From: an uncultured Lachnospiraceae bacterium
GTDB taxonomy: Bacteria; Bacillota; Clostridia; Lachnospirales; Lachnospiraceae
Length of the DNA: 64,000 nucleotides
Assembly (NCBI GenBank): GCA_945929965.1
Contig: CAMEOT010000013.1
Location: forward strand, 1-64,000
Direction of reading: 5' to 3'
Position 1 is the stretch's first letter. Each line of letters begins with the position of its first letter. The position numbers were made by a program, and so were the translations under genes. The notes under the pieces are model-generated. The model was not told where the DNA came from and searched no databases. It was given only the letters and a program-made list of their open reading frames with translations. Positions 25,633 through 36,737 of the stretch are shown one piece after another.

Positions 25633-26169
25633 ATGAACAAATATCAGGGTACACAGACAGAGAAAAATCTTCAGGCAGCATTTGCCGGAGAATCCCAGGC
25701 GCGTAATAAATACACCTATTTTTCATCCGTAGCGAAAAAGGAAGGCTATGAGCAGATCGCCGCTATTTTCTTAAAGACCGCAGACAACGAAAAAGAACAT
25801 GCAAAAATGTGGTTCAAGGAACTGAACGGCATCGGTGATACCAAGGCGAACCTCGCAGCGGCAGCCGATGGAGAGAACTTCGAGTGGACCGACATGTACG
25901 AGGAATTTGCTGTAACAGCGGAGAAAGAAGGATTCCCCGAACTGGCGAAGAAATTCCGCATGGTCGGCGAAATCGAGAAGCATCATGAGGACAGATATCG
26001 TGAGCTTCTGAACAACGTGGAGACTGCCAAAGTGTTCGAGAAGAGTGAAGTGAAAGTATGGGAGTGCAGAAACTGCGGACATATCGTGGTAGGTACCAAA
26101 GCACCGGAAGTATGCCCGGTATGCAATCATCCCCAGAGCTATTTTGAAATTCATGCAGAAAATTATTAA
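25633..26169 (+). CDS. rbr: Rubrerythrin
   Basis: This peroxide-detoxifying diiron protein of 178 residues has an N-terminal ferritin-like four-helix domain with the iron-ligand patterns [20 protein letters not shown] and [11 protein letters not shown]-terminal rubredoxin-like domain follows, with CRNCGHIV and [11 protein letters not shown] holding the FeS4 site. It acts in the cytosol of anaerobes, reducing H2O2. It sits between rplA and the rplJ leader, an unusual insertion in an otherwise conserved block, and has flanking terminator and promoter, so it is a separate unit. Confidence 0.95.
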   Translation: MNKYQGTQTEKNLQAAFAGESQARNKYTYFSSVAKKEGYEQIAAIFLKTADNEKEHAKMWFKELNGIGDTKANLAAAADGENFEWTDMYEEFAVTAEKEGFPELAKKFRMVGEIEKHHEDRYRELLNNVETAKVFEKSEVKVWECRNCGHIVVGTKAPEVCPVCNHPQSYFEIHAENY

Positions 26170-26176
26170 ATAATCC

Positions 26177-26205
26177 TTGACAAGCACGGTCTCCTATGCT
26201 ATTCT
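26177..26205 (+). promoter_or_regulatory. Strong sigma-A promoter of rplJ-rplL
   Basis: Perfect TTGACA (26177-26182), a 17-nt spacer and TATTCT (26200-26205). It begins 8 nt after the rubrerythrin stop and drives the L10 leader. Confidence 0.85.
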
Positions 26206-26208
26206 ATC

Positions 26209-26322
26209 TGAGGTTGTAAAACCATGCCGAAGACAGCAGGTGCAAGGGAGACCGAGCGTAAGTCCTGCCGAGGAGATAAGTATGATGATATCATCTCTCT
26301 GTGTCTTCACAGAGAGTTTTTT
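26209..26322 (+). ncRNA. L10 ribosomal protein leader
   Basis: The leader carries the family hallmark CCGAAGACAGCAGGTGC followed by GTAAGTCCTGCCGAGG, forming the kink-turn-bearing stem that L10 (with L7/L12) binds. It ends in the attenuator hairpin at 26295-26322. Excess L10 complex should favour termination. Recognition is from the conserved core, not a covariance search. Confidence 0.85.
26295..26322 (+). terminator. Attenuator hairpin of the L10 leader
   Basis: CTCTCTGTG, loop TCTT, CACAGAGAG, then six T residues: a perfect 9-bp intrinsic terminator upstream of rplJ. Upstream GGAGAT can compete for ATCTCT at the base of the hairpin, giving a possible antiterminator. Confidence 0.9.
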
Positions 26323-26367
26323 AATTTATTCTTCTTATCGGCACAAAATCTATAAGGAGGTAAAGAA

Positions 26368-26904
26368 ATGGCAAAAGTTGAATTAAAACAGCCTATAGTA
26401 GAAGAGATTTCTGCTGGTATCAAGGATGCCCAGTCTGTAGTTCTGGTAGACTACCGTGGACTTACTGTTGAGCAGGATACCCAGTTACGTAAGAGCTTAC
26501 GTGAGGCAGGAGTTACCTACAAGGTTTACAAGAACACCATGATGAACTTCGCGTTCAAGGGTACACAGTTCGAAGGTCTGTCCGAGTATCTGGAAGGACC
26601 CAGCGCAATGGCTTACTCTACTGAGGATGCAACCGCTCCTGCAAGAGTACTGGCTCAGTTCGCTAAGACTGCTGATAAGCTTGAGATCAAGGCCGGTGTG
26701 GTAGAAGGTACTGTTTATGATGCTAAGGGTATGGCTGCAATCGCTAACATCCCTTCCAGAGACGTACTCATCTCCAAACTGCTTGGCAGCTTACAGAGTC
26801 CTATCACCAATTTTGCACGTGTTATGAATCAGCTGGCTGAAAAAGGCGGCGCAGCAGCTTGCGAAGCAGCAGCACCCGCAGAAGAAGCACCCGCAGCTGA
26901 ATAA
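26368..26904 (+). CDS. rplJ: 50S ribosomal protein L10
   Basis: L10 has 178 residues. The N-terminal rRNA-binding domain includes ISAGIKDAQSVVLVDYRGL, LRKSLREAGVTYKVYKNTMM and LEGPSAMAYS. The C-terminal L7/L12-binding helix is followed by an Ala/Glu-rich tail (AACEAAAPAEEAPAAE). AAGGAGG precedes the ATG. It is regulated by the leader above. Confidence 0.98.
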   Translation: MAKVELKQPIVEEISAGIKDAQSVVLVDYRGLTVEQDTQLRKSLREAGVTYKVYKNTMMNFAFKGTQFEGLSEYLEGPSAMAYSTEDATAPARVLAQFAKTADKLEIKAGVVEGTVYDAKGMAAIANIPSRDVLISKLLGSLQSPITNFARVMNQLAEKGGAAACEAAAPAEEAPAAE

Positions 26905-26956
26905 TATTGCAGCTAATTGACAATCAATCAAAATATTTCAAATGGAGGAAATTAAA

Positions 26957-27328
26957 ATGGCTAAATTAACAGCACAGGAATTAATCGATGCTATCAAAGA
27001 GTTATCTGTATTAGAGTTAAATGATCTCGTAAAGGCTTGCGAGGAGGAGTTCGGTGTATCCGCAGCAGCTGGCGTTGTTGTAGCAGCAGCTGGTCCTGCT
27101 GAAGCAGCAGAAGAGAAGACCGAGTTCGACGTAGAGCTGACCGAGGTTGGCGCTGAGAAGGTTAAGGTTATCAAGGTTGTTCGTGAAGTAACCGGTCTGG
27201 GCCTGAAGGAAGCTAAGGACGTAGTTGACGGAGCTCCTAAGGTTGTTAAGGAAGGCGCTTCTAAGGAAGAGGCTGAGGACATCAAGAAGAAGCTTGAAGA
27301 AGTTGGCGCAAAGGTTACTCTGAAGTAA
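26957..27328 (+). CDS. rplL: 50S ribosomal protein L7/L12
   Basis: L7/L12 has 123 residues. The dimerisation domain ([20 protein letters not shown]) is followed by an Ala-rich hinge and the factor-binding C-terminal domain with [20 protein letters not shown] and [16 protein letters not shown]. The frame opens five codons upstream (26942), but ATG 26957 gives the usual MAKLT start and has GGAGG before it. Confidence 0.98.
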   Translation: MAKLTAQELIDAIKELSVLELNDLVKACEEEFGVSAAAGVVVAAAGPAEAAEEKTEFDVELTEVGAEKVKVIKVVREVTGLGLKEAKDVVDGAPKVVKEGASKEEAEDIKKKLEEVGAKVTLK

Positions 27329-27349
27329 TTTTTAACCAGTATATGACGG

Positions 27350-27386
27350 ACCATGTGCCGGCACCTGCCGGTGCATGGTTCTTTCT
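27350..27386 (+). terminator. Terminator after rplL
   Basis: ACCATGTGCCGGC, loop ACCT, GCCGGTGCATGGT, then a T-rich TCTTTCTTATT. The stem has one T-T mismatch. Confidence 0.85.
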
Positions 27387-27438
27387 TATTTGTATTTTCT
27401 AAATTATTCATTTTTTCAAAAATATTCAAAATATTTCC

Positions 27439-27467
27439 TTGACGTATTTCCATCATTGTGCTATTAT
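27439..27467 (+). promoter_or_regulatory. Sigma-A promoter of rpoBC
   Basis: TTGACG (27439-27444), 17-nt spacer, TATTAT (27462-27467). About 118 nt of leader follow before rpoB, in which no obvious regulatory hairpin was recognised. Confidence 0.8.
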
Positions 27468-27584
27468 GGATAGTGCACTATTGTGCGGTGCTATGCTTAT
27501 TTGTCATGCATAAAATTTGACGTTTATATATATTGCATTGTTGCCGACGCAAAATAGGCTTTAAATCTGAAAGAACGGGGTGAA

Positions 27585-30500
27585 ATGTCAATGGAAAAGA
27601 ACAGAATACGTCCGATTGCCGGTACCAAGGTTATGCGTATGAGTTATTCAAGACAAGAAGAGGTTTTAGAGATGCCCAATCTGATCGAGGTCCAGAAGGA
27701 CTCCTATCAGTGGTTTTTAGACGAAGGCTTGAAGGAAGTCTTTGACGACATCTCTCCGATCGCTGACTACAGCGGTGCCTTAAGTCTGGAATTTGTGGAT
27801 TTTGAACTCTGCAGGGACGATGTGAAGTATTCTATCGAAGAGTGTAAAGAGAGAGATGCTACCTATGAGGCACCTCTTAAGGTTAAGGTCCGCCTCTATA
27901 ATAAGGAGAAGGAAGAGATCAGTGAGCACGAGATCTTCATGGGTAATCTTCCGCTGATGACTGATACCGGAACATTCGTGGTAAATGGCGCAGAGCGTGT
28001 TATCGTCAGCCAGCTGGTTCGTTCTCCCGGTATCTACTACGGAATCGGACATGATAAGATTGGTAAGAAGCTCTTCTCCTGCACCGTGATCCCGAACCGT
28101 GGTGCATGGCTGGAGTATGAGACAGACTCCAACGATGTCTTCTATGTACGTGTGGACAGGACCCGTAAGGTTCCCATTACTGTACTGATCCGTGCACTGG
28201 GCATCGGTACTAACGATGAGATCCGTGAGCTGTTTGGCGACGAGCCTAAGATTGAGGCAAGCTTTACCAAGGACACTGCTGAGAATTATCAGGAGGGTCT
28301 GTTAGAGTTATACAAAAAGATCCGTCCCGGTGAGCCTTTAAGTGTTGAGAGCGCAGAGAGCCTGATCAATGCTATGTTCTTCGACCCCAGAAGATATGAT
28401 TTAGCCAAAGTCGGAAGATATAAATTTAATAAGAAATTAGCTCTGAAGAATCGAATCCGTCATCAGATCCTGGCTGCAGATGTAGTAGATCCTTCCACCG
28501 GTGAAGTGATCGCATCCGCAGGTGACAAGGTGACAGCAGAACTGGCTGATACCATTCAGAACAGCGCAGTTCCTTTCGTATATATTCAGACAGAAGAGAA
28601 GAATGTAAAAGTACTGTCTAACCTGATGGTAGACCTGACCCATTATGTAGACTGCAATCCCAGAGATTTCGGTATCCATGAACTGGTATACTATCCCGTT
28701 CTGGAGAAGATTCTTGAGGAGTTCGGCGAGGATCCCGAGAAGCTGGCAGAGGCAATCAAGAAGAATGTACATGAACTGGTACCCAAGCATATCACGAAGG
28801 AAGATATCTTAGCTTCCATCAACTATAATATGCATCTGGAGTATGGTCTGGGCAACGATGACGATATCGACCATCTGGGCAACAGACGTATCCGTGCGGT
28901 AGGTGAACTGCTGCAGAACCAGTATCGTATCGGTCTGTCCAGAATGGAGAGAGTGGTACGTGAGCGTATGACTACCCATGACGCTGAGGAGATCTCTCCC
29001 CAGTCTCTGATCAATATTAAGCCTGTGACCGCAGCAGTGAAGGAGTTCTTCGGATCTTCCCAGCTGTCTCAGTTCATGGACCAGAATAACCCTCTGGGTG
29101 AGCTGACCCACAAGAGACGTCTGTCTGCACTGGGTCCCGGCGGTCTGTCCAGAGATCGTGCCGGATTCGAGGTTCGAGATGTACATTACTCCCATTACGG
29201 AAGAATGTGTCCTATCGAGACTCCCGAAGGTCCTAACATCGGTCTGATCAACTCTCTTGCAAGTTATGCGAGAATTAATGAATATGGTTTCGTAGAGGCT
29301 CCTTACCGTAAGATCGACAAGTCCGATCCGAAGAACCCTCGCGTTACCGATGAAGTAGTCTATATGACTGCGGACGAAGAAGATAATTACCATGTAGCAC
29401 AGGCGAATGAAGCACTGGATGCAGAAGGACATTTCGTGAGAAATTCCGTATCCGGTCGTTACCGCGAAGAGACCCAGGAATATCCCAAGGCTATGTTCGA
29501 TTACATGGACGTATCCCCGAGAATGGTATTCTCTGTGGCTACCGCACTGATTCCTTTCCTGCAGAACGATGATGCGAACCGTGCGCTGATGGGATCCAAC
29601 ATGCAGCGTCAGGCCGTACCTCTGTTAAGCACCGAGGCACCTGTAGTAGGTACCGGTATGGAAGTAAAGACAGCGGTTGACTCCGGTGTCTGTGTTGTGG
29701 CTAAAAAGCCCGGAACCATTACTTACGTATCTTCCAAGACCATTCGTATCGCTTATGATGACGGTGAGAAGGCAGAGATCCATCTGACCAAGTTCTCCCG
29801 CAGTAACCAGTCCAACTGCTACAATCAGAAGCCCATCGTATTCAAGGGCGACCATGTAGCGGCAGGTCAGGTCATTGCAGACGGCCCTTCCACTTCACAG
29901 GGTGAGCTGGCTCTGGGTAAGAACCCTCTGATCGGTTTCATGACCTGGGAAGGTTACAACTACGAGGATGCTGTTCTGTTAAGTGAGAGACTGGTACGTG
30001 ATGATGTCTATACTTCTGTTCATATCGAGGAGTATGAGGCAGAAGCACGTGACACCAAGTTAGGACCCGAGGAGATCACCCGTGATGTTCCCGGTGTCGG
30101 TGATGATGCACTGAAGGATCTGGATGACAGAGGTATCATCCGTATCGGTGCAGAAGTCCGTGCCGGAGATATTCTGGTAGGTAAGGTTACTCCTAAGGGA
30201 GAGACTGAGCTGACTGCTGAAGAGAGACTGTTACGCGCGATCTTCGGTGAGAAGGCAAGAGAAGTAAGAGATACCTCCTTGAAGGTACCTCACGGTGAAT
30301 ACGGTATCGTAGTGGATGCCAAGGTATTTACCCGCGAGAATAGCGATGAGCTGGCTCCCGGAGTAAATCAGGCAGTCCGTATCTATATTGCACAGAAGAG
30401 AAAGATCTCCGTAGGTGATAAGATGGCAGGTCGTCACGGTAACAAGGGTGTCGTATCCCGCGTGCTTCCGGTAGAAGATATGCCTTATCTGCCCAACGGA

Positions 30501-31520
30501 CGCCCTCTGGACATCGTGCTGAATCCTTTGGGTGTGCCTTCCCGTATGAATATCGGACAGGTCCTGGAGATCCACCTTTCCCTGGCTGCCAAGGCACTGG
30601 GCTTCAATGTGGCAACACCTGTCTTCGACGGTGCAAACGAGAAAGACATTATGGATACGTTGGATCTTGCCAACGATTATGTAAATCTTCCTTTCGACGA
30701 TGCAGAGAGTGCAGAGTGGAAGGAAAAGGGTCAGGAGACTACCGCAGACGGTAAGCCCTGGGCCGGAGAGACCTTCACCAGCAAGCACGGTGAGGAGCTT
30801 CTCCCTGAAGTTATGCAGTATCTGTCCGAGAACAGAGAACACAGATCCGTATGGAAGGGAGTTCCTATTTCCAGAGACGGTAAGGTACGTCTGCGCGACG
30901 GTAGAACCGGTGAATACTTCGACGGTCCTGTAACCATCGGACACATGCATTACCTGAAACTGCATCATCTGGTAGATGATAAGATTCATGCGCGTTCTAC
31001 CGGACCGTACTCCCTGGTAACACAGCAGCCTCTGGGTGGTAAAGCACAGTTCGGCGGACAGCGTTTCGGAGAGATGGAAGTATGGGCACTGGAGGCGTAT
31101 GGTGCATCCTACACCCTGCAGGAGATTCTGACTGTGAAGTCCGATGATGTTGTAGGACGTGTGAAGACTTACGAAGCGATCATCAAGGGAGACAATATCC
31201 CTGAGCCCGGTATCCCCGAGTCCTTCAAGGTTCTGCTGAAGGAACTGCAGGCACTGGGTCTGGATGTCAGAGTGCTGCGTGAGGATCATACCGAGGTTGA
31301 GATCATGGAGACCGTTGATTACGGTGATACCGATTACCGTTATGAGATGGAAGGTGATCGTAAGTACGATGACGATTACGATAAGAACTCCCTTGGCGAG
31401 ATGGGCTATCAGTCACAGGAATTCGATGATAACGGTGAACTGGTGAACTCCGAGGACGACGATTACGTTGACGACGATTACACCGATGATAGCTTTGACG
31501 GCAGTGATGATGAATTTTAA
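27585..31520 (+). CDS. rpoB: DNA-directed RNA polymerase subunit beta
   Basis: RpoB has 1311 residues. The start [12 protein letters not shown]-like block is followed by [19 protein letters not shown]. The rifampicin region near 487-520 ([31 protein letters not shown]) has the susceptible-type residues at the classic resistance positions. Fork and active-site parts include [21 protein letters not shown] and [20 protein letters not shown]. The protein ends in an unusual tail of about 60 residues rich in Asp, Glu and Tyr. ATG codons occur at 27585 and 27591, and the second gives the commoner MEKNRIRPI start. Confidence 0.98.
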   Translation: MSMEKNRIRPIAGTKVMRMSYSRQEEVLEMPNLIEVQKDSYQWFLDEGLKEVFDDISPIADYSGALSLEFVDFELCRDDVKYSIEECKERDATYEAPLKVKVRLYNKEKEEISEHEIFMGNLPLMTDTGTFVVNGAERVIVSQLVRSPGIYYGIGHDKIGKKLFSCTVIPNRGAWLEYETDSNDVFYVRVDRTRKVPITVLIRALGIGTNDEIRELFGDEPKIEASFTKDTAENYQEGLLELYKKIRPGEPLSVESAESLINAMFFDPRRYDLAKVGRYKFNKKLALKNRIRHQILAADVVDPSTGEVIASAGDKVTAELADTIQNSAVPFVYIQTEEKNVKVLSNLMVDLTHYVDCNPRDFGIHELVYYPVLEKILEEFGEDPEKLAEAIKKNVHELVPKHITKEDILASINYNMHLEYGLGNDDDIDHLGNRRIRAVGELLQNQYRIGLSRMERVVRERMTTHDAEEISPQSLINIKPVTAAVKEFFGSSQLSQFMDQNNPLGELTHKRRLSALGPGGLSRDRAGFEVRDVHYSHYGRMCPIETPEGPNIGLINSLASYARINEYGFVEAPYRKIDKSDPKNPRVTDEVVYMTADEEDNYHVAQANEALDAEGHFVRNSVSGRYREETQEYPKAMFDYMDVSPRMVFSVATALIPFLQNDDANRALMGSNMQRQAVPLLSTEAPVVGTGMEVKTAVDSGVCVVAKKPGTITYVSSKTIRIAYDDGEKAEIHLTKFSRSNQSNCYNQKPIVFKGDHVAAGQVIADGPSTSQGELALGKNPLIGFMTWEGYNYEDAVLLSERLVRDDVYTSVHIEEYEAEARDTKLGPEEITRDVPGVGDDALKDLDDRGIIRIGAEVRAGDILVGKVTPKGETELTAEERLLRAIFGEKAREVRDTSLKVPHGEYGIVVDAKVFTRENSDELAPGVNQAVRIYIAQKRKISVGDKMAGRHGNKGVVSRVLPVEDMPYLPNGRPLDIVLNPLGVPSRMNIGQVLEIHLSLAAKALGFNVATPVFDGANEKDIMDTLDLANDYVNLPFDDAESAEWKEKGQETTADGKPWAGETFTSKHGEELLPEVMQYLSENREHRSVWKGVPISRDGKVRLRDGRTGEYFDGPVTIGHMHYLKLHHLVDDKIHARSTGPYSLVTQQPLGGKAQFGGQRFGEMEVWALEAYGASYTLQEILTVKSDDVVGRVKTYEAIIKGDNIPEPGIPESFKVLLKELQALGLDVRVLREDHTEVEIMETVDYGDTDYRYEMEGDRKYDDDYDKNSLGEMGYQSQEFDDNGELVNSEDDDYVDDDYTDDSFDGSDDEF

Positions 31521-31556
31521 TGCTTTGTATAGTTTGTATAGAAGGGAGTGCCATTA

Positions 31557-34500
31557 ATGTCAGAAACAAAAAATGAAACAACCTACCAGCCTATGACATT
31601 TGATTCCATCAAGATCGGATTAGCTTCCCCGGAGAAAATCCGGGAGTGGTCCCATGGAGAGGTATTAAAGCCGGAGACAATCAACTACAGAACACTGAAG
31701 CCCGAGAGAGACGGTCTGTTCTGTGAGAGAATTTTCGGACCCAGCAAGGACTGGGAATGTCATTGCGGTAAATATAAAAAGATCAGATATAAGGGCGTTG
31801 TCTGCGATCGTTGTGGCGTAGAAGTTACCAAGGCCAGCGTTCGTAGAGAGCGTATGGGTCATATCGAGCTTGCTGCTCCGGTATCCCATATCTGGTATTT
31901 CAAAGGTATCCCCAGCCGTATGGGTCTGATCCTGGATCTGTCTCCCAGAATCCTGGAAAAGGTTCTGTACTTTGCTTCCTATATCGTTTTGGATCCGGGA
32001 ACCACCAACCTTGAGTACAAGGCAGTGCTGTCCGAGAAGGAATATCAGGATGCAAGAGAGACCTGGGGCAACAAGTTCCGTGTAGGCATGGGTGCGGAAG
32101 CTATCAAAGAGCTGCTGCAGGCCATTGACCTGGAGAAGGATGCAGCAGAACTGAAGACCGGACTGAAGGAATCCTCCGGTCAGAAGCGTGCCCGCATCAT
32201 TAAGAGACTGGAAGTCGTGGAAGCTTTCCGTGAGTCCGGCAATAAGCCCGAATGGATGATCATGGACGTGATCCCTGTGATCCCGCCTGATCTTCGTCCT
32301 ATGGTACAGTTGGATGGCGGACGTTTTGCAACCTCCGACCTGAATGATCTGTACAGAAGAATTATCAACCGTAATAACCGTCTGAAGAGACTGTTGGAGT
32401 TAGGTGCTCCTGATATTATCGTTCGTAACGAGAAGAGAATGCTGCAGGAAGCTGTAGATGCTCTGATCGATAACGGCAGACGCGGACGTCCTGTTACCGG
32501 CCCCGGTAACAGAGCACTGAAGTCTCTGTCCGATATGTTAAAGGGTAAGACCGGTCGTTTCCGTCAGAACCTGTTAGGTAAGCGTGTAGACTACTCCGGA
32601 CGTTCCGTTATCGTCGTAGGACCGGAACTGAAGATTTATCAGTGTGGTCTGCCCAAGGAAATGGCAATTGAGCTGTTTAAGCCCTTTGTAATGAAAGAGC
32701 TGGTAGCCAAGGGAATCAGCCAGAACATCAAGAATGCCAAGAAGCTGGTAGAGAGACTGGATACGCAGGTATGGGATGTGCTGGAAGAGGTTATTAAGGA
32801 ACATCCTGTTATGCTGAACCGTGCACCGACACTGCACAGACTTGGTATTCAGGCATTTGAGCCCATTCTGGTAGAAGGTAAGGCCATCAAGCTGCATCCC
32901 CTGGTATGTACCGCATTTAACGCGGACTTCGATGGAGACCAGATGGCAGTACATCTTCCTCTGTCCCAGGAGGCACAGGCAGAGTGTCGTTTCCTGCTGC
33001 TGTCTCCGAACAACTTACTGAAGCCTTCCGATGGTGGTCCAGTAGCCGTTCCTTCCCAGGATATGGTACTTGGTATCTACTATCTGACCCAGGAGAGACC
33101 CGGAGCAATCGGCGAAGGCAAGTATTTCAAGAGTGTAAATGAGGCGATTCTGGCATACGAGAATCAGGCACTGACCTTACATTCCCGTATCCATGTGCGT
33201 ATGCACAAGGTAAATGCAGCCGGAGAGACCATCACCGGTACGGTAGAGTCCACTCTGGGAAGATTTATCTTCAATGAGATCCTGCCTCAGGATCTGGGAT
33301 TCGTAGACAGAAGCGATCCCGAGAACTTCATGAAGCTGGAAGTAGACTTCCATGTAGGTAAGAAGCAGCTGAAGCAGATCCTGGAGAAGGTTATCAATAC
33401 TCACGGAGCATCCAAGACTGCGGAAGTACTGGATGATGTTAAGGCAATCGGTTATAAGTACTCTACCAGAGCAGCTATGACCGTATCCATCTCCGATATG
33501 ACTGTCCCTGAGAAGAAGGGTGAAATGCTGGCAGCCGCACAGGCTACCGTAGACAAGATCGCAAGCAACTTCAGACGTGGTCTGATCACTGAGGAAGAGC
33601 GTTATCGTGCCGTTGTAGAGACCTGGAACGAGACCGATAAAGAGCTGACTGACGTACTGTTGTCCGGTCTGGATAAATACAACAACATCTTCATGATGGC
33701 AGACTCCGGTGCGCGTGGTTCCAGTCAGCAGATCAAACAGCTGGCAGGTATGCGTGGACTGATGGCAGATACCACAGGTAGAACCATCGAGCTGCCCATT
33801 AAATCAAACTTCCGTGAAGGTCTGGACGTACTGGAGTACTTCATGTCTGCACATGGTGCACGAAAAGGTATGTCTGATACCGCTCTGCGTACCGCAGACT
33901 CCGGTTATCTGACCAGACGAATGGTTGATGTATCTCAGGAGCTTTCTATCCGTGAGGTAGACTGCTGCGAGGGTCAGGCAGAGATCCCCGGTATGGTAGT
34001 CAAAGCATTCATGGATGGTAAGGAGACCATTGAAGGCCTGAAAGACAGAATCACAGGAAGATATTCCTGTGAGGATATTTACGATAAAGACGGTAACATG
34101 ATCGTGAAGCACAACCACATGATCACCCCCAGCCGTGCAGCCAAGATCTTAAGCGTTGGTGTAAATGCACAGGGTGAGCCCATTGAGGAAGTGAAGATCC
34201 GTACGATCTTAACCTGTCGTTCCCACGTTGGTATCTGTGCAAAATGTTACGGCGCCAACATGGCAACCGGTGAAGCTGTACAGGTAGGTGAAGCAGTCGG
34301 TATTATCGCTGCACAGTCTATCGGTGAACCCGGTACCCAGCTGACCATGAGAACCTTCCACAGTGGTGGTGTCGCAGGTGACGATATCACACAGGGTCTT
34401 CCCCGTGTCGAGGAGTTGTTCGAGGCCAGAAAGCCTAAGGGACTTGCAATCATCGCTGAATTCGGCGGTAAGGCGGAGATCCGTGATACCAAGAAAAAGC

Positions 34501-35255
34501 GTGAAGTTGTGATCACAAATGAAGAGACCGGTGAATCCAAGGCATATCTGATTCCTTACGGTTCCCGTATCAAGGTAGTGGACGGACAGGTATTAGAGGC
34601 CGGTGATGAACTGACCGAAGGTAGCGTAAATCCTCACGATCTGTTGAAGATCAAGGGAATCCGTGCCGTACAGGATTACATGCTGCGTGAAGTACAGCGT
34701 GTATACCGTTTACAGGGTGTAGATATCGCTGATAAGCATATCGAAGTCCTGGTACGCCAGATGTTGAAGAAAGTTCGTATCGAGAATAACGGAGACACCG
34801 AGTTCCTGCCCGGAACTCTGGTAGATGTTCTGGATTTCGAAGAGATGAACGAGAAGCTGATTGCAGAAGGCAAAGAGCCTGCAGAAGGCAAGCGTATCAT
34901 TCTTGGTATTACCAAGGCAGCATTGGCAACCGAATCCTTCCTGTCAGCAGCATCCTTCCAGGAGACCACCAAGGTTCTGACCGAAGCTGCGATCAAGGGT
35001 AAGGAAGATAAACTGATCGGTCTGAAGGAGAACGTTATCATCGGTAAGCTGATTCCTGTAGGAACCGGTATGAAGAGATATCGTAACACCAGACTGAGCA
35101 CCGATGCCGTAGAAACCATTGATTTTAGTGGTGATATGTACGGTGATGATGCAGAGTTGAATCTGAGCGATGGAACCGATCTGGATGCAGAGAATGCAGA
35201 TGCCAGTGCAGAAGCAGAAACTGTAGAAGTAGGAACCGAAGCTGATAATCAGTAA
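31557..35255 (+). CDS. rpoC: DNA-directed RNA polymerase subunit beta'
   Basis: RpoC has 1232 residues, with N-terminal zinc ribbon [20 protein letters not shown] near 67, clamp and lid regions, and catalytic [12 protein letters not shown] near 454. The second zinc site lies in [15 protein letters not shown], and bridge-helix sequence [17 protein letters not shown] is present. The C-terminal ~45 residues are an acidic Asp/Glu/Ala tail. The frame opens at GTG 31548 but GGGAG is 8 nt before ATG 31557. It is cotranscribed with rpoB and ends at a strong terminator. Confidence 0.98.
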   Translation: MSETKNETTYQPMTFDSIKIGLASPEKIREWSHGEVLKPETINYRTLKPERDGLFCERIFGPSKDWECHCGKYKKIRYKGVVCDRCGVEVTKASVRRERMGHIELAAPVSHIWYFKGIPSRMGLILDLSPRILEKVLYFASYIVLDPGTTNLEYKAVLSEKEYQDARETWGNKFRVGMGAEAIKELLQAIDLEKDAAELKTGLKESSGQKRARIIKRLEVVEAFRESGNKPEWMIMDVIPVIPPDLRPMVQLDGGRFATSDLNDLYRRIINRNNRLKRLLELGAPDIIVRNEKRMLQEAVDALIDNGRRGRPVTGPGNRALKSLSDMLKGKTGRFRQNLLGKRVDYSGRSVIVVGPELKIYQCGLPKEMAIELFKPFVMKELVAKGISQNIKNAKKLVERLDTQVWDVLEEVIKEHPVMLNRAPTLHRLGIQAFEPILVEGKAIKLHPLVCTAFNADFDGDQMAVHLPLSQEAQAECRFLLLSPNNLLKPSDGGPVAVPSQDMVLGIYYLTQERPGAIGEGKYFKSVNEAILAYENQALTLHSRIHVRMHKVNAAGETITGTVESTLGRFIFNEILPQDLGFVDRSDPENFMKLEVDFHVGKKQLKQILEKVINTHGASKTAEVLDDVKAIGYKYSTRAAMTVSISDMTVPEKKGEMLAAAQATVDKIASNFRRGLITEEERYRAVVETWNETDKELTDVLLSGLDKYNNIFMMADSGARGSSQQIKQLAGMRGLMADTTGRTIELPIKSNFREGLDVLEYFMSAHGARKGMSDTALRTADSGYLTRRMVDVSQELSIREVDCCEGQAEIPGMVVKAFMDGKETIEGLKDRITGRYSCEDIYDKDGNMIVKHNHMITPSRAAKILSVGVNAQGEPIEEVKIRTILTCRSHVGICAKCYGANMATGEAVQVGEAVGIIAAQSIGEPGTQLTMRTFHSGGVAGDDITQGLPRVEELFEARKPKGLAIIAEFGGKAEIRDTKKKREVVITNEETGESKAYLIPYGSRIKVVDGQVLEAGDELTEGSVNPHDLLKIKGIRAVQDYMLREVQRVYRLQGVDIADKHIEVLVRQMLKKVRIENNGDTEFLPGTLVDVLDFEEMNEKLIAEGKEPAEGKRIILGITKAALATESFLSAASFQETTKVLTEAAIKGKEDKLIGLKENVIIGKLIPVGTGMKRYRNTRLSTDAVETIDFSGDMYGDDAELNLSDGTDLDAENADASAEAETVEVGTEADNQ

Positions 35256-35262
35256 AATAAAG

Positions 35263-35292
35263 CTCCCCGGGAATTAACCCGGGGAGTTTTTT
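35263..35292. terminator. Bidirectional terminator between rpoC and the pseudopilus operon
   Basis: CTCCCCGGG, loop AATTAA, CCCGGGGAG, then TTTTTT on the plus strand. On the minus strand the stem is followed by CTTTATTTTA, so it can also stop the convergent operon. Confidence 0.9.
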
Positions 35293-35322
35293 GTCTTAAA
35301 ATCAATAGTTTAAGATCCATAG

Positions 35323-35739
35323 TTATTGTAATTCATCGACATTCAGTACCTGCCAGGCGGTAATGCGGTAGAAAGTATCCTCATCGGTCTGTGGATAGAG
35401 AATCTCGATAGTGACCTGCAAGGACTGCAGATCGGAGATGGGGATCACGTAGGACTTCCCATGGCCCACAGAAGCGAAATAGGCATCTTCACTGTCTGAG
35501 GAAGCATAGATGCGTTGTAATGTTTTGTCCATGCCGGCTAACGACTGTTCCGCCTGATTGCAGGCGTCATAATAAGCGGTGGTACGTTCCAGTACCCGGT
35601 TGCTTAACTTACTGTCGGCATTGGCACTGACGATGGACAGTACCGCAAAGGATACCAGACAAAGGATCACGAATACCAGCAGGATAGAAGCAGATCCGAT
35701 ATTCATGCCGAATTGTTTTTTCTTAGAAGCATTACTCAT
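35323..35739 (-). CDS. Small membrane-anchored pilus-locus protein
   Basis: This is a protein of about 138 residues with a basic start, one membrane helix (ASILLVFVILCLVSFAVLSI) and a ~95-residue extracellular domain with LSNRVLERTTAYYDACNQAE and YRITAWQVLNVDE. The frame continues 25 codons further upstream, but ATG at 35739 has AAAGGA at good spacing and removes a non-family extension. It overlaps the preceding gene by 8 nt. It resembles minor pilin or GspK/PilX-like accessory components by topology only. It is the last gene of the nine-gene operon. Confidence 0.55.
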   Translation of the reverse strand: MSNASKKKQFGMNIGSASILLVFVILCLVSFAVLSIVSANADSKLSNRVLERTTAYYDACNQAEQSLAGMDKTLQRIYASSDSEDAYFASVGHGKSYVIPISDLQSLQVTIEILYPQTDEDTFYRITAWQVLNVDELQ

Positions 35740-36184
35740 GTAAGTCTTTCCTTTCTGCGGCGTGGTGCATGACAGAGAGCGTATAAATGGGAGAATCCGG
35801 GGAAGAAATCTCAATGATACTGATCTGAGCTTCCATAATACCGGTTCCGGGATCCGGTATATGTGTCAGTTCTGCCGAAAAGCCGGCGTTGTCACCGGGG
35901 GAACACAGATTCCATTGGCTGTCGAAGTACAGCGTCATGGTATCTTCTTCTGTCTGTTGTGAAGGGGTAAACAGGTCGTGCATGGCGCCCAGATCGCCCT
36001 CCGAAGCCAGATAAGATTCCGCCAGATTCTGTGCCCAGATAACGGCGTGATTTTTGTTGACTGTCTGTGTGCTCAGCAGATGCGATTTGGCGAACAACTG
36101 AATGCAGACAGCACTGGCAAGGGAGAAAAACAGGATCGCTATGATCATTTCCATTAAAAATAAACTGGATCTGGAGTGCTTCAT
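35732..36184 (-). CDS. Type IV pilin-like pseudopilin
   Basis: This 150-residue protein begins with a short basic leader and FLMEMIIAILFFSLASAVCI, a pilin-type hydrophobic helix carrying Glu at the +5-like position. The processing residue before it is not a clear glycine. The globular part contains WAQNLAESYLASEGDL and ends LSVMHHAAERKDLHE. It probably forms part of a pseudopilus. AAAGGA precedes the ATG, and it is coupled to the next gene by overlap. Confidence 0.65.
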   Translation of the reverse strand: MKHSRSSLFLMEMIIAILFFSLASAVCIQLFAKSHLLSTQTVNKNHAVIWAQNLAESYLASEGDLGAMHDLFTPSQQTEEDTMTLYFDSQWNLCSPGDNAGFSAELTHIPDPGTGIMEAQISIIEISSPDSPIYTLSVMHHAAERKDLHE

Positions 36185-36219
36185 AATAAATTCCGAATCC
36201 TTTCCATCATTCTATTCTT

Positions 36220-36723
36220 CTATTCCGTAGTACTGCAATGTACATGAATGTAAAAGGTATGGGTCTCCCGGGAGGGTGTCTGTAAACAGACCCGGATCAG
36301 ATCATTGCCTGCATAGGAAAAGGTAAGATCCGTCAGCTCCAAAATATCCGTACCGGCGGGCAAAAGCTGTCCGCCGAGGGAAGTTCCCTGTCGCATGAAG
36401 AGCTCTTTCAGATGACCCTCGTAATAATAGAGATAAGTGCAGTAAGTATCTTCATCGATCTTTGAAAGCATACAGAGTGCCGGAACATCCTCCAATGTAG
36501 TTAAGGAGATGCTATCTGCTGTGTCACTTTGACGCACCTTTTCCATAATATAGGATACTGCAGTCCGGCTGTCATAGTTCACACTCATATCTTCCACCGT
36601 ATGCTGGTAGACGTCTGCTCCGATAGTGACGAGAGCCAGGGCGGAGACGGCAAATACACCGAACAGCGCCAAAACGAACAAGATATCCACAATAAAATGT
36701 TTTTCCTGTGTCTTATGGTTCAT
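36220..36723 (-). CDS. DUF4860-like pseudopilin candidate
   Basis: This 167-residue protein has a charged N-terminus (NHKTQEKHFIVDILFVLALF), one membrane helix and an extracellular domain with YDSRTAVSYIMEKVRQSD. That segment resembles GspJ-type minor pseudopilins and DUF4860 proteins. AAAGGAG lies upstream. Position within the pilus operon supports a minor pseudopilin role, but function is not established. Confidence 0.55.
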   Translation of the reverse strand: MNHKTQEKHFIVDILFVLALFGVFAVSALALVTIGADVYQHTVEDMSVNYDSRTAVSYIMEKVRQSDTADSISLTTLEDVPALCMLSKIDEDTYCTYLYYYEGHLKELFMRQGTSLGGQLLPAGTDILELTDLTFSYAGNDLIRVCLQTPSRETHTFYIHVHCSTTE

Positions 36724-36737
36724 ATGTCAGAACTCCT

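Noticed and set aside
26187-26254. CGGTCTCC and GGAGACCG inverted repeat around the rplJ promoter
   Set aside because: One arm falls between the -35 and -10 hexamers, so it would not be in the transcript from the called promoter. No operator family was recognised.
26177-26386. Open frame of 69 codons over the rplJ leader
   Set aside because: It lies across the promoter, L10 leader and attenuator, has no ribosome site and overlaps rplJ in another frame.
27780-31289. Long minus-strand open frames opposite rpoB and rpoC
   Set aside because: They are mirror effects of biased codon use in the essential genes, without ribosome sites or recognisable domains.
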